A stretch of DNA of 64,000 nt from Streptomyces sp. H27-H1 (GTDB lineage: Bacteria > Actinomycetota > Actinomycetes > Streptomycetales > Streptomycetaceae), in assembly GCF_026627445.1 (NCBI RefSeq), contig NZ_JAPNLJ010000017.1:1-64000 (forward strand). The letters are read 5' to 3'. Below, one piece after another: positions 8,120 to 16,054 of this stretch. The translations under genes and the position numbers were made by a program. The notes under the pieces are model-generated. The model was not told the DNA's origin, ran no database searches, and saw only the letters and a list, made by a program, of their open reading frames with translations. Each line of letters opens with the position of its first letter. Within the stretch, counting starts at the first letter, position 1.

Positions 8120-9124
8120 ATGCGCACGCGCCACATCTACCACGCGGTGGACTCGCACACCGAGGGCATGCCCACCCGGGTGATCACCGGGGGCGTCGGG
8201 GTGATCCCCGGCGCCACCATGGCCGACAAGCGGCTCCACTTCATCGAGCACCTGGACCACATCCGGACCCTGCTCATGTACGAGCCGCGCGGCCACTCCG
8301 CGATGAGCGGCGCCATCCTGCAACCCCCGACCCGTCCCGACGCCGACTTCGGCGTCCTCTACATCGAGGTGTCGGGCCTGCTCCCCATGTGCGGACACGG
8401 CACCATCGGGGTCGCCACCGTCCTGGTGGAGACCGGCATGGTGCCGGTCGTCGAGCCGGTCACCACTGTCCGGCTCGACACCCCGGCCGGGCTGGTGAGC
8501 GTGGACGTCCGGGTCGAGGACGGGGCGGCCACCGCCGTCACCCTCACCAACGTCCCGTCCTTCTGCGTCGGGCTCGACCTCAAGGCGGACGTACCCGGAT
8601 ACGGCACGGTCACCTACGACCTCGCCTACGGCGGGAACTTCTACGCCTTCGTCGAACTCGACGCCCTCGGGCTCCCCTTCGACCGGGCCCGCGGAGACGA
8701 CCTGCTCGCCGCCGGCCTGGCCGTCATGGAAGCCGTCAACGCCTCCGGCGACCGGCCCGTCCACCCCGAGAACCCCTCCATCGCCGGGGTCAAGCACGTC
8801 TACCTCGCCGCGCCCGGCTCCGACGCCCGCCGCTCCCGGCACGCGATGGCCATCCACCCCGGCTGGTTCGACCGCTCGCCGTGCGGGACGGGGACCAGCG
8901 CCCGCATGGCGCAACTGCACGCCCGGGGCCTGCTGCCCCTGCACACGGACTTCGCCAACGAGTCCTTCATCGGCACCGAGTTCACCGGCCGGCTCATCGG
9001 CGAGACCACGGTGGGCGGGCTTCCCGCCCTCGTACCCACCGTCACCGGGCGGGCCTGGATCACCGGCACCGCCCAGTACTTCCTCGACCCGTCCGACCCG
9101 TTCCCCGGAGGGTTCCTGCTGTGA
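8120..9124 (+). CDS. 4-Hydroxyproline 2-epimerase (proline racemase family)
   Basis: This 334-residue protein would epimerise trans-4-hydroxy-L-proline to cis-4-hydroxy-D-proline, the first intracellular step of collagen hydroxyproline use. It is cofactor-independent and has the two catalytic cysteines of the family: C91 in PMCGHGTIG and C255 in SPCGTGTSA. Features common in 4-hydroxyproline epimerases, such as DSHTEGMPTR near the start and the MYEPRGHSAM segment, are present. AGGGGGACC precedes ATG 8120. Its TGA stop overlaps the GTG of the next paralogue. Confidence 0.88.
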   Translation: MRTRHIYHAVDSHTEGMPTRVITGGVGVIPGATMADKRLHFIEHLDHIRTLLMYEPRGHSAMSGAILQPPTRPDADFGVLYIEVSGLLPMCGHGTIGVATVLVETGMVPVVEPVTTVRLDTPAGLVSVDVRVEDGAATAVTLTNVPSFCVGLDLKADVPGYGTVTYDLAYGGNFYAFVELDALGLPFDRARGDDLLAAGLAVMEAVNASGDRPVHPENPSIAGVKHVYLAAPGSDARRSRHAMAIHPGWFDRSPCGTGTSARMAQLHARGLLPLHTDFANESFIGTEFTGRLIGETTVGGLPALVPTVTGRAWITGTAQYFLDPSDPFPGGFLL

Positions 9125-10152
9125 CCGTCGTACGAACCGTGGACTACCACACCGCGGGCGAGCCCTTCCGCGTCGTCGACCTCACCTCCGGGGGGACACC
9201 GCCCGTGCCCGGGGACACCGTCGCCGAGCGCTGCGCCACCGCCATCGGACCCGGGGGATCGGGCACGGCCCCCCGGCGCGGCGCCCTGGACGACGTACGG
9301 CGGCTCCTCGTGCAGGAGCCGCGCGGTCACGCCGGGATGTACGGGGGCTTCGTGGTCCCGCCCGACGACGACGGGGCCCATTTCGGGGTGCTGTTCTGGC
9401 ACAAGGACGGCTACTCAACCGCCTGCGGGCACGGCACCATGGCGCTCGGCGTCTGGGCCGTGGAAACCGGCCGGGTCGCCGCCCCGGACGACGGGGACGT
9501 CCAGGTACGGATCGACGTGCCCTCGGGGCGGGTCGGCGCGACCGTGCACCGCGCCGGGGGCCGCACCACCGGGGTCACCTTCCGCAACGTCCCGGCCCGC
9601 ACCAGCGCCCGCAAGGTGCCCGTCGCCACCACCCTGGGCATGGCCGAGGTCGACATCGCGCACGCCGGGGCCTGCTACGCGTCCCTGCCCGCCCGGGACC
9701 TCGGCCTGGAGGTGACCCGCGCCGCGCTGCCCGGGCTCGTACGGGCCGGGAAGGAGATCCGGTCCGCCCTCGCGACCCACCCCGGTACCTGGCACCCGGA
9801 CGGGCCGCTGCTCTCCGGGGTGTACGGGGTGACCCTGTACGAGGAACTCCCCGGCACCCCCTTCGGGCCGCACCAGCGCAACGTCACCGTCTTCGCCGAC
9901 GGGCAGATCGACCGCTCGCCCTGCGGCTCCGGCACCTCCGCGCGGCTCGCGCTGCTCGCCGAGGACGGGCGGCTGGGGCCGGGGGAGGACCTGCTGCACG
10001 AGTCGGTGGTGGGCACGGTGTTCACCGGCCGGGTCGCCGCCGCCTCGGAGGCCGGGGTGGTGACGGAGGTCACCGGAGCGGCGTACCGCACCGGCGAACA
10101 CACCTTCTCCGTGGACCGGCACGACGCGCTCGCCGCCGGGTTCCTGCTGTGA
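9121..10152 (+). CDS. Second proline-racemase-family enzyme (3- or 4-hydroxyproline)
   Basis: This 343-residue paralogue of the preceding epimerase starts at GTG 9121, overlapping the upstream TGA by 4 bases. Catalytic-type cysteines are C102 in TACGHGTMA and C268 in SPCGSGTSA. Known trans-3-hydroxy-L-proline dehydratases usually carry Thr at the second position, so the Cys/Cys pair argues for an epimerase. The tight coupling to the downstream OCD-like gene argues for the 3-hydroxyproline branch (dehydratase plus Delta1-pyrroline-2-carboxylate reductase). Collagen contains both hydroxyproline isomers, so a division of labour between the two paralogues is plausible. The substrate cannot be decided from sequence alone. 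Confidence 0.75.
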   Translation: MTVVRTVDYHTAGEPFRVVDLTSGGTPPVPGDTVAERCATAIGPGGSGTAPRRGALDDVRRLLVQEPRGHAGMYGGFVVPPDDDGAHFGVLFWHKDGYSTACGHGTMALGVWAVETGRVAAPDDGDVQVRIDVPSGRVGATVHRAGGRTTGVTFRNVPARTSARKVPVATTLGMAEVDIAHAGACYASLPARDLGLEVTRAALPGLVRAGKEIRSALATHPGTWHPDGPLLSGVYGVTLYEELPGTPFGPHQRNVTVFADGQIDRSPCGSGTSARLALLAEDGRLGPGEDLLHESVVGTVFTGRVAAASEAGVVTEVTGAAYRTGEHTFSVDRHDALAAGFLL

Positions 10153-11171
10153 GGGGGCCTGCTGTGAGGGGGGCCGCTGTGACGGGGCCCGCGGTGACCC
10201 CATCGGCCATGCCCCCTTCCGCCGGTATCCCGCAGTTCTCGGCGGCCGGCACGGCCGGTCTGCTCGGCCCGGCCGCGGCCGCCGACGCGCTGGCCGGCGT
10301 ACTGCGGGCCGGGCTCGACCCCGAGACCTGCCCGCCGCGCAGCTCCCTGCCGGTGGCGGGCGGCGGGGAGCTGCTGCTGATGCCGGCCGCCGCCGGCGCC
10401 TACGCGGGGGTGAAGATCGCCGGGGTGGCGCCCCGGAACCCGGCCCTCGGGCTGCCCCGGATCACCGGCTCCTACCTCCTCCTGGACGGGCCGACCCTGC
10501 GCCCGCTGGCCCTGTTCGACGGGGCCGCGCTGACGGCCCTGCGCACCCCGGCCGTCTCGGCCCTCGCGCTGCGCCACCTGGCGCCGGCCGGCCGGCCGCT
10601 GCGGCTGCTGCTCTTCGGATCGGGGCCGCAGGCGTACGGGCACCTCGAAGCGGTGCTGGCGATCCGCCGGCTGGCCGAGGTGGTGGTCGTGGCCCGGGAC
10701 CCGGCAGGAGGGGAGAGGCTCGCGGCCCACGCGCGGGAACTGGGCGTCCCGGCGCGCCCGGGGGCCGCGGCCGAGGTGGCCGACGCCGACCTGGTCATCT
10801 GCTGTACGACGGCGCGCGAGCCCCTCTTCGACGGGCGGCTGATCGGGCCGGGGGCGACGGTCGTCGCCGTCGGCTCGCACGAGCCGGACGCGCGCGAGGT
10901 GGACACGGCCCTCGTCCGGCGTTCGGCCGTGTACGTGGAGTCGCGTGCGGCGGCCCTGCGGGAGGCGGGGGACCTGCTGGTGCCGGAGGCGGAGGGGGCG
11001 ATCGGGCCCGGTCATATCAGCGGCACCCTGGCCGACCTGGTCGCGGGCCGGATGCCGGGCGGCGGGACGGGAAGTTCTCCACAGCTCTTCAAGAGTGTGG
11101 GCATGGCCTGGGAAGATCTCGCTGTGGCGGTCGCTTGGTTCGAGGCCGCCGGGAGGAACAGCGCAACGTGA
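10149..11171 (+). CDS. Ornithine cyclodeaminase/mu-crystallin family, putative Delta1-pyrroline-2-carboxylate reductase
   Basis: This 340-residue NAD(P)-binding protein has the OCD Rossmann motif LRLLLFGSGPQAYGHLEAV near residue 153 and the typical ...VVAVGSHEPDAREVD and SVGMAWEDLAVA segments. OCD-family members in hydroxyproline clusters (LhpI type) reduce Delta1-pyrroline-2-carboxylate to L-proline. It overlaps the racemase-family gene by 4 bases (GTGA). Several GTG or ATG codons follow within 60 bases, including ATG 10209 just before the conserved sequence. The first 20 residues are G/P/A-rich and encoded by near-repeats of CTGCTGTGAGGGGG, so the start is uncertain. Its stop codon lies inside the operator of the next gene. 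Confidence 0.78.
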   Translation: MRGPAVRGAAVTGPAVTPSAMPPSAGIPQFSAAGTAGLLGPAAAADALAGVLRAGLDPETCPPRSSLPVAGGGELLLMPAAAGAYAGVKIAGVAPRNPALGLPRITGSYLLLDGPTLRPLALFDGAALTALRTPAVSALALRHLAPAGRPLRLLLFGSGPQAYGHLEAVLAIRRLAEVVVVARDPAGGERLAAHARELGVPARPGAAAEVADADLVICCTTAREPLFDGRLIGPGATVVAVGSHEPDAREVDTALVRRSAVYVESRAAALREAGDLLVPEAEGAIGPGHISGTLADLVAGRMPGGGTGSSPQLFKSVGMAWEDLAVAVAWFEAAGRNSAT

Positions 11172-11179
11172 CATTGTAC
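11168..11179. promoter_or_regulatory. GntR-type operator upstream of regulator gene
   Basis: GTGACATTGTAC overlaps the stop codon of the reductase gene and lies 48 bases before the regulator start. It matches the elements at 3864-3875 and 7135-7146, so autoregulation is likely. Confidence 0.5.
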
Positions 11180-11227
11180 GCTGTTCCTTCGCGCGCCGAT
11201 GGTGTGAGCGGTCTCGGAGGAAATGCA

Positions 11228-11953
11228 ATGGGTGACCTGAAGCAGCACAGTCTCATCAAGGCTCAAGAACGGCTCCGGGACCAGGTCGGCCACGCCCTCC
11301 GAGCCGCCCTGATAGCGGGTGAACTGCGCCCGGGGAGCGTCTACTCGGCTCCCGGGCTCGCGGCGGAGCTCGGCGTCTCGGCCACCCCGGTGCGCGAGGC
11401 GATGCTCGACCTGGCCCGCGAGGGCCTGGTGGAACCGGTCCGCAACAAGGGCTTCCGGATCACGGAGGTCAGCGAGCGCGATCTGGACCAGTATACCGAG
11501 CTGCGCACGATGATCGAGGTCCCGACCATCGGCCGGATCACGAAGATCGCCACCCCCGAATCGCTGGAGGCCCTGCGCCCCATCGCCCAGGAGATCGTCA
11601 CCAGCGCGCGCGAGCACAACCTCATCGGCTACCTGGAGGCCGACCGCCGCTTCCACCTCACCCTCCTCGGCCTCTCGGGCAACGACCGCCTGGTGGAAAC
11701 CGTCGGCGACCTGCGCAAGCGCTCCCGGCTGTACGGCCTGACCGGCCTGGACGAGGCCGGCAAGCTGGTCTCCTCCGCCGAGGAGCACCTCGAGCTGCTC
11801 GACCTGATGCTCACCGGCGACGCGGAGGCGGCCGAAGCCTGCATGACCCGCCACCTGGGCCACGTCCGCTCCCTGTGGGCCCAGGGCCGCGACGAACCGG
11901 TCGGCCGCACCCCGGGCCGCCTGGGCTCGGGCAGCCTGAACTCGAGCGGCTGA
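11228..11953 (+). CDS. GntR-family regulator, FadR/FCD subfamily, of the collagen/hydroxyproline genes
   Basis: This 241-residue regulator has an N-terminal winged helix (residues about 15-80; LAAELGVSATPVREAMLDLAREGLVEPVRNKGFRI split as motif) and a C-terminal all-helical FCD ligand domain. Its metal/ligand-type residues are visible in ADRRFHLTLL, EEHLELL and MTRHLGHV. ATG 11228 is preceded by GGAGGAAA at ideal spacing; the open frame upstream to 11135 runs through the operator. FCD regulators usually release DNA on binding a small organic acid, here perhaps hydroxyproline or a pyrroline. Operator-like sites sit at its own promoter and at the promoters of the collagenase, oxidase, deaminase operon and peptide transporter, so it is the probable master regulator of region 1. 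Confidence 0.88.
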   Translation: MGDLKQHSLIKAQERLRDQVGHALRAALIAGELRPGSVYSAPGLAAELGVSATPVREAMLDLAREGLVEPVRNKGFRITEVSERDLDQYTELRTMIEVPTIGRITKIATPESLEALRPIAQEIVTSAREHNLIGYLEADRRFHLTLLGLSGNDRLVETVGDLRKRSRLYGLTGLDEAGKLVSSAEEHLELLDLMLTGDAEAAEACMTRHLGHVRSLWAQGRDEPVGRTPGRLGSGSLNSSG

Positions 11954-12022
11954 CCGGGGGTCCGGCCTCGACCCGTTCCGTGCCGCCGTTCCGTGCCGCC
12001 GTGCTGCTCCGGCGGCACGGCG

Positions 12023-12202
12023 CTACTCCTGGAGAACGACCCGCTCGTCCTCACCGACCGGCTCCTCGAACCCCGCCGCGTACCGCTCCAGGAGCTCGTC
12101 GCAGACGGTGACGCGGTTCGCGGACCGCGTCCCGGAGTTGCGGACGGCGAGGCGGCGTAGCAGCGTGTCCGGCACCGGCTCGGGGCCCCGCATCGGATCC
12201 AT
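12023..12202 (-). CDS. Hypothetical small protein (59 aa)
   Basis: A 59-codon frame starts at ATG 12202, begins MDPMRGPEPVPDTLLRRLAV and ends EDERVVLQE. The composition is protein-like: acidic C-terminus and alternating charged and hydrophobic residues, with VTVCDELLERYAAGF as a likely helix. I do not recognise it, and no convincing ribosome-binding site is visible. It is the only reasonable coding signal in the 398 bases between the regulator and the transporter operon. It may be a remnant of a larger gene. Confidence 0.35.
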   Translation of the reverse strand: MDPMRGPEPVPDTLLRRLAVRNSGTRSANRVTVCDELLERYAAGFEEPVGEDERVVLQE

Positions 12203-12279
12203 GGCGGGGGCATGGGCGGCCCCAACCCTCCGCCTCCCGAACGGATTTGGACACGGCTGGATAACGGAGGCTCCGACCC

Positions 12280-12319
12280 CTTGTCAGTACAATTTCACAT
12301 TACTATGTTACCGGTCACA
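12280..12319 (+). promoter_or_regulatory. Promoter/operator of peptide ABC transporter operon
   Basis: -35 TTGTCA (12281-12286), a 17-base spacer and -10 TATGTT (12304-12309) overlap the operator-like TTACTATGTTAC (12300-12311). The block matches 1227-1266 upstream of the collagenase at 37 of 40 bases, while the flanks do not match. Such conservation between non-homologous genes points to one dedicated regulator. Confidence 0.72.
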
Positions 12320-12351
12320 TCATAGAGCGCGGCCCTTCACTGGAGTGACCC

Positions 12352-14103
12352 ATGACCAAGCGCACCCAACTCGCCCTCGCCACCACCCTGGTGGCCGCAC
12401 TCGCACTCGGCGCCTCGGGCTGCTCCGACCCCAAGAAGGGCTCGGCCGGAGGCGGCGGTGGATCCAACCCCGCCTCCTCCAACGACGGGAAGATCCTCGG
12501 CGGCGCACCCGTCAAGGGCGGCACCATCACCGTCCTGTCCAACCAGGACTTCGCCCACCTCGACCCCACCCGCAACTGGGTCATGCCGACCATGGACTTC
12601 GGCACCCGCCTCCTCTACCGCACCCTGGTCACCTTCAAGGCCGAACCGGGCAAGGCCGGCACCGAGCTCGTCCCCGACCTCGCCACCGACCTCGGCACCC
12701 CCTCCAACGGCGGCCGCACCTGGACCTTCACCCTGAAGGAGGGCGTGAAGTACGAGGACGGGTCGCCGATCAAGGCGCAGGACATCAAGTACAACGTCGA
12801 GCGCTCCATGGCCCCCGACCTCACCGGCGGCCCCGACTACGCGGCCCAGTACCTCGCCGGTGCCGAGGGCTACAAGGGCCCTCTCCAGGGCAAGCACCTC
12901 GACTCGGTCAAGGCCCCCGACGACCGCACGATCGTCTTCGAACTGAAGCGGCCCGTGGCCGAGTTCTCCGCGACCGCGACCCTGCCCACCTTCGCGCCGG
13001 TCCCCGAGTCGCAGGAGAAGGGCACGCAGTACGACGCCCGCCCGTTCTCCTCCGGCCCGTACAAGATCGAGTCGTACGACCGGGACAAGAAGCTCGTCCT
13101 GATCCGCAACGAGCACTGGGACGCCGCCACCGACACCGTCCGCAAGGCCTACCCGGACAAGTTCGTGGTCGTCATGGGCCTCAAGGGCGGCCAGATCGAC
13201 GACCGGATCATCGCCGGGGAGGGCGCCGACGCCTCCTCCGTCCAGTGGTCCGACATGCGGCCCGAGAGCGCCCCCAAGGTGCTGCCCAAGCCGGAGGTCA
13301 AGTCGCGGCTGCTCGCCGAGTCCCAGGGCTGTACCGAGATGCTCCAGATGAACAACTCCCGCGCACCCTTCGACGATCCGAAGGTCCGCGAGGCCCTGCA
13401 GTACGCCGTCGACAAGGAGGCCGTGGTCACCGCGGGCGGCGGCCCGGCGCTCAACGAGATCGCCACCGCCTACCTGCCGCTGGCCCTCTCCGGCGGCAAG
13501 CCGGCCGACACCCTGAAGATCGCGCCGTCCGGCGACCCGGCCAAGGCCAAGGAGCTCCTCAAGGCCGCGGGCAAGGAAACCCTGAAGGTTTCCCTGGCCG
13601 TGTCCACCGGGGACAAGGGCAAGGCGGAGGCCATCCAGCAGGGCCTGGCCCGCGCGGGCGTCGAGGTGGTCATCGACACCGTCGACCCGGGCGCGTACTA
13701 CGACGTCATCGGTGACACCACCACCGCCCCCGACCTCGTCCTCGCCGGCTGGTGCCCCGACTACCCCTCCGGCTCCACCTTCCTCCCCTTCCTGTTCGAC
13801 GGCCGCACCATCAAGGCCAAGGGCAACTCGGGCAACTACTCGCAGTTCCGCGACGACGCGACGATGAAGCGGATCGACGAGATCAACGCCATGGCCGACG
13901 CCAAGCAGGCCAACCAGGCCTGGATCGACCTCGACGCCGAGATCATGAAGAAGTCCCCGGCCGTACCCCTCCTGCTGGAGCGCAAGCCGCTGCTCGTCGG
14001 CACCAACATCGCCGGCGCCTTCGGCCACCCCGTCTGGGTCGGCCAGCTCGACTACGCCACCATCGGCCTCAAGGACCCGGCCAAGAGCCAGGGCCAGGGC
14101 TGA
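12352..14103 (+). CDS. Peptide ABC transporter substrate-binding lipoprotein (DppA/OppA-like)
   Basis: This 583-residue extracytoplasmic family 5 binding protein has a lipoprotein signal, MTKRTQLALATTLVAALAL then GASGC, with the lipid-modified C24. A Gly/Ser-rich tether and the SBP_bac_5 fold follow: DLATDLGTPSNGGRTWTFTL, YEDGSPIKAQDIKYNVERSM and the late APDLVLAGWCPDYPSGSTF segment are characteristic. It would capture collagen-derived oligopeptides outside the membrane. ATG 12352 has TGGAGTG upstream. It is first in a five-gene operon with two permeases and two ATPases, and its promoter block is shared with the collagenase. Confidence 0.92.
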   Translation: MTKRTQLALATTLVAALALGASGCSDPKKGSAGGGGGSNPASSNDGKILGGAPVKGGTITVLSNQDFAHLDPTRNWVMPTMDFGTRLLYRTLVTFKAEPGKAGTELVPDLATDLGTPSNGGRTWTFTLKEGVKYEDGSPIKAQDIKYNVERSMAPDLTGGPDYAAQYLAGAEGYKGPLQGKHLDSVKAPDDRTIVFELKRPVAEFSATATLPTFAPVPESQEKGTQYDARPFSSGPYKIESYDRDKKLVLIRNEHWDAATDTVRKAYPDKFVVVMGLKGGQIDDRIIAGEGADASSVQWSDMRPESAPKVLPKPEVKSRLLAESQGCTEMLQMNNSRAPFDDPKVREALQYAVDKEAVVTAGGGPALNEIATAYLPLALSGGKPADTLKIAPSGDPAKAKELLKAAGKETLKVSLAVSTGDKGKAEAIQQGLARAGVEVVIDTVDPGAYYDVIGDTTTAPDLVLAGWCPDYPSGSTFLPFLFDGRTIKAKGNSGNYSQFRDDATMKRIDEINAMADAKQANQAWIDLDAEIMKKSPAVPLLLERKPLLVGTNIAGAFGHPVWVGQLDYATIGLKDPAKSQGQG

Positions 14104-14105
14104 CC

Positions 14106-15071
14106 ATGACCGCCGCCCTCGCCGCCGACTCCACGGACACGGCGGACCCGGCGGCGGTCGGTGGGATCCCTCCGGGCAGCAGCCCCTGGCAGCTCGCCCG
14201 GCGGGAACTCCGCCGCCGCCCCGCCGTCCGCATCAGCCTCTGCGTCGTCCTCCTCTTCGTGCTCATGGCCGCCACCGCCCCCTGGCTGGGCGCCCTCGGC
14301 GGCTGGTCCCCGGACGAGTTCGACAAGACCGCCATCGACCCCTACCTCGGCGGCCAGCCGCTCGGCTCCTTCGGCGGGATCAGCCCCGAGCACTGGCTCG
14401 GCGTGGAACCCGTCACCGGCCGCGACCTGTTCGCCCGCGTCGTCCACGGAGCCCAGGTCTCGCTCCTCATCGCCTTCACCGCCACCGCCATCGTCGTCGT
14501 GGCGGGCACCGCCGCCGGAATCGCCGCCGGCTACTTCGGCGGGCGCACCGACGCCGTCCTGTCCCGGCTGATGGACCTGACGATGTCCTTCCCGTCCCTC
14601 ATCTTCATGATCGCGATGCTGTCGGTGGCCAAGGACGTCAACCGCATCGTCCTCATGACCGTCGTCATCGGCGTCTTCGGCTGGCCCGGCGTCGCCCGCG
14701 TCGTACGCGGCCAGGCCCTCTCCCTCAAACACCGCGAGTACGTGGACGCCGCCCGCGTCGGCGGGGCGAGCTCCTGGCGGATCCTGACCCGCGACATCCT
14801 CCCGGGAGTCTCCGGCCCCGTCATCGCCTACACCACCCTGCTCATCCCCGGCATGATCAGCACCGAGGCCGCGCTCAGCTACCTCGGCGTCGGCGTCCGG
14901 CCGCCCACCCCCTCCTGGGGCCAGATGATCGCCGAGTCCGTGGCCTTCTACGAGACCGACCCGATGTACTTCGTCATCCCGAGCCTCTTCCTCTTCCTCG
15001 CGGTCCTCGCCTTCACCCTGCTCGGCGACGCCCTGCGCGACATCCTCGACCCGAGGGGCGGCCGGACGTGA
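14106..15071 (+). CDS. Peptide ABC transporter permease (DppC-like)
   Basis: This 321-residue inner-membrane permease has an N-terminal membrane segment near residues 43-62, a large loop, and then the five-helix core with the EAA-type loop EYVDAARVGGASSWRILTRDILPG. It starts two bases after the binding-protein stop; the open frame upstream belongs to another frame of that gene. DppC-type subunits carry the extra loop between the first two helices, as here. Its end overlaps the next permease by 4 bases. Confidence 0.9.
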   Translation: MTAALAADSTDTADPAAVGGIPPGSSPWQLARRELRRRPAVRISLCVVLLFVLMAATAPWLGALGGWSPDEFDKTAIDPYLGGQPLGSFGGISPEHWLGVEPVTGRDLFARVVHGAQVSLLIAFTATAIVVVAGTAAGIAAGYFGGRTDAVLSRLMDLTMSFPSLIFMIAMLSVAKDVNRIVLMTVVIGVFGWPGVARVVRGQALSLKHREYVDAARVGGASSWRILTRDILPGVSGPVIAYTTLLIPGMISTEAALSYLGVGVRPPTPSWGQMIAESVAFYETDPMYFVIPSLFLFLAVLAFTLLGDALRDILDPRGGRT

Positions 15072-16054
15072 TCCTCTACCTCGCACGCCGGCTGCTCGCC
15101 CTCGCGGGCGTCCTCCTCGCCATCGCCGCCGTCACCTTCCTCATCTTCTACGTGCTGCCCTCCGACCCGGCCGCGGCCGCCTGCGGCAAGACCTGCAGCG
15201 CCGAGCGGCTGGCCGACGTACGCGCCTACCTCGGCCTCGACCAGCCCCTGTGGCGGCAGTTCACCGACTTCCTCACCGGGATCTTCACCGGCCGCACCCT
15301 CGGCACCGGCCAGTACGCCGTCCAGTGCGACTTCCCCTGCCTGGGCTACTCCTACGAGAACTCCCTGCCCGTATGGGACCTGCTGATGGACCGGCTCCCG
15401 GTCTCCGCCTCCCTCGCCGTCGGCGCCGCCGCCCTCTGGCTCCTGCTCGGCCTCGGCGCGGGGGTCACCGCCGCGCTGCACAAGGACACCGTCACCGACA
15501 AGGCGCTCATGGTGGGCGCGGTCGCCGCCGCCTCCCTGCCCGTGTACTTCACCTCCGTGATGCTCATCTACGGGGTCATCCGCATCGCCGGACTCCTGCC
15601 CTACCCCACCTACCAGGCCTTCACCGACAACCCCCTCGGCTGGGCCACCAACCTGCTCCTGCCCTGGACCGCACTGGCCCTGCTCTACGCCGCCATGTAC
15701 GCCCGCCAGAGCCGCGGTTCGATGATCGAGGCGATGGCCGAGCCGTACATCCGCACCGCCCGAGCCAAGGGAATGCCCGAGCGCACCGTCGTCGTCAAAC
15801 ACGGACTGCGCTCCGGGATGACCCCGATCCTCACCATCTTCGGCATGGACCTCGGCGGCCTGCTCGCCGGAGCCGTCATCACCGAGTCCATCTTCGGACT
15901 CCCGGGCATCGGGAGGCTGTTCTACGGGGCCCTGGTCAGCTCGGACCAGCCCGTGGTGCTCGGGGTCACCCTGCTGGCCGCCTTCTTCATCGTCGTCGCG
16001 AACCTCGCCGTCGACCTCCTGTACGCCGTCATCGACCCGAGGGTGAGGTACTGA
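15068..16054 (+). CDS. Peptide ABC transporter permease (DppB-like)
   Basis: This 328-residue permease starts at GTG 15068 inside the preceding gene's last codons. The N-terminus MILYLARRLLALAGVLLAIAA is the usual first helix of DppB proteins. The EAA loop is YIRTARAKGMPERTVVVKHGLR. A short Cys-containing insertion (AACGKTCSAERL and QCDFPC, four cysteines) in the external loop is unusual and could be disulphide-bonded. It pairs with the DppC-like subunit and overlaps the ATPase gene by one base. Confidence 0.9.
   Translation: MILYLARRLLALAGVLLAIAAVTFLIFYVLPSDPAAAACGKTCSAERLADVRAYLGLDQPLWRQFTDFLTGIFTGRTLGTGQYAVQCDFPCLGYSYENSLPVWDLLMDRLPVSASLAVGAAALWLLLGLGAGVTAALHKDTVTDKALMVGAVAAASLPVYFTSVMLIYGVIRIAGLLPYPTYQAFTDNPLGWATNLLLPWTALALLYAAMYARQSRGSMIEAMAEPYIRTARAKGMPERTVVVKHGLRSGMTPILTIFGMDLGGLLAGAVITESIFGLPGIGRLFYGALVSSDQPVVLGVTLLAAFFIVVANLAVDLLYAVIDPRVRY

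Noticed and set aside
8080..9120. Fusion protein ending in the second racemase-family enzyme
   Set aside because: The frame before 9121 is a low-complexity shadow of the first epimerase; GTG 9121 overlaps the upstream stop in the usual coupled fashion.
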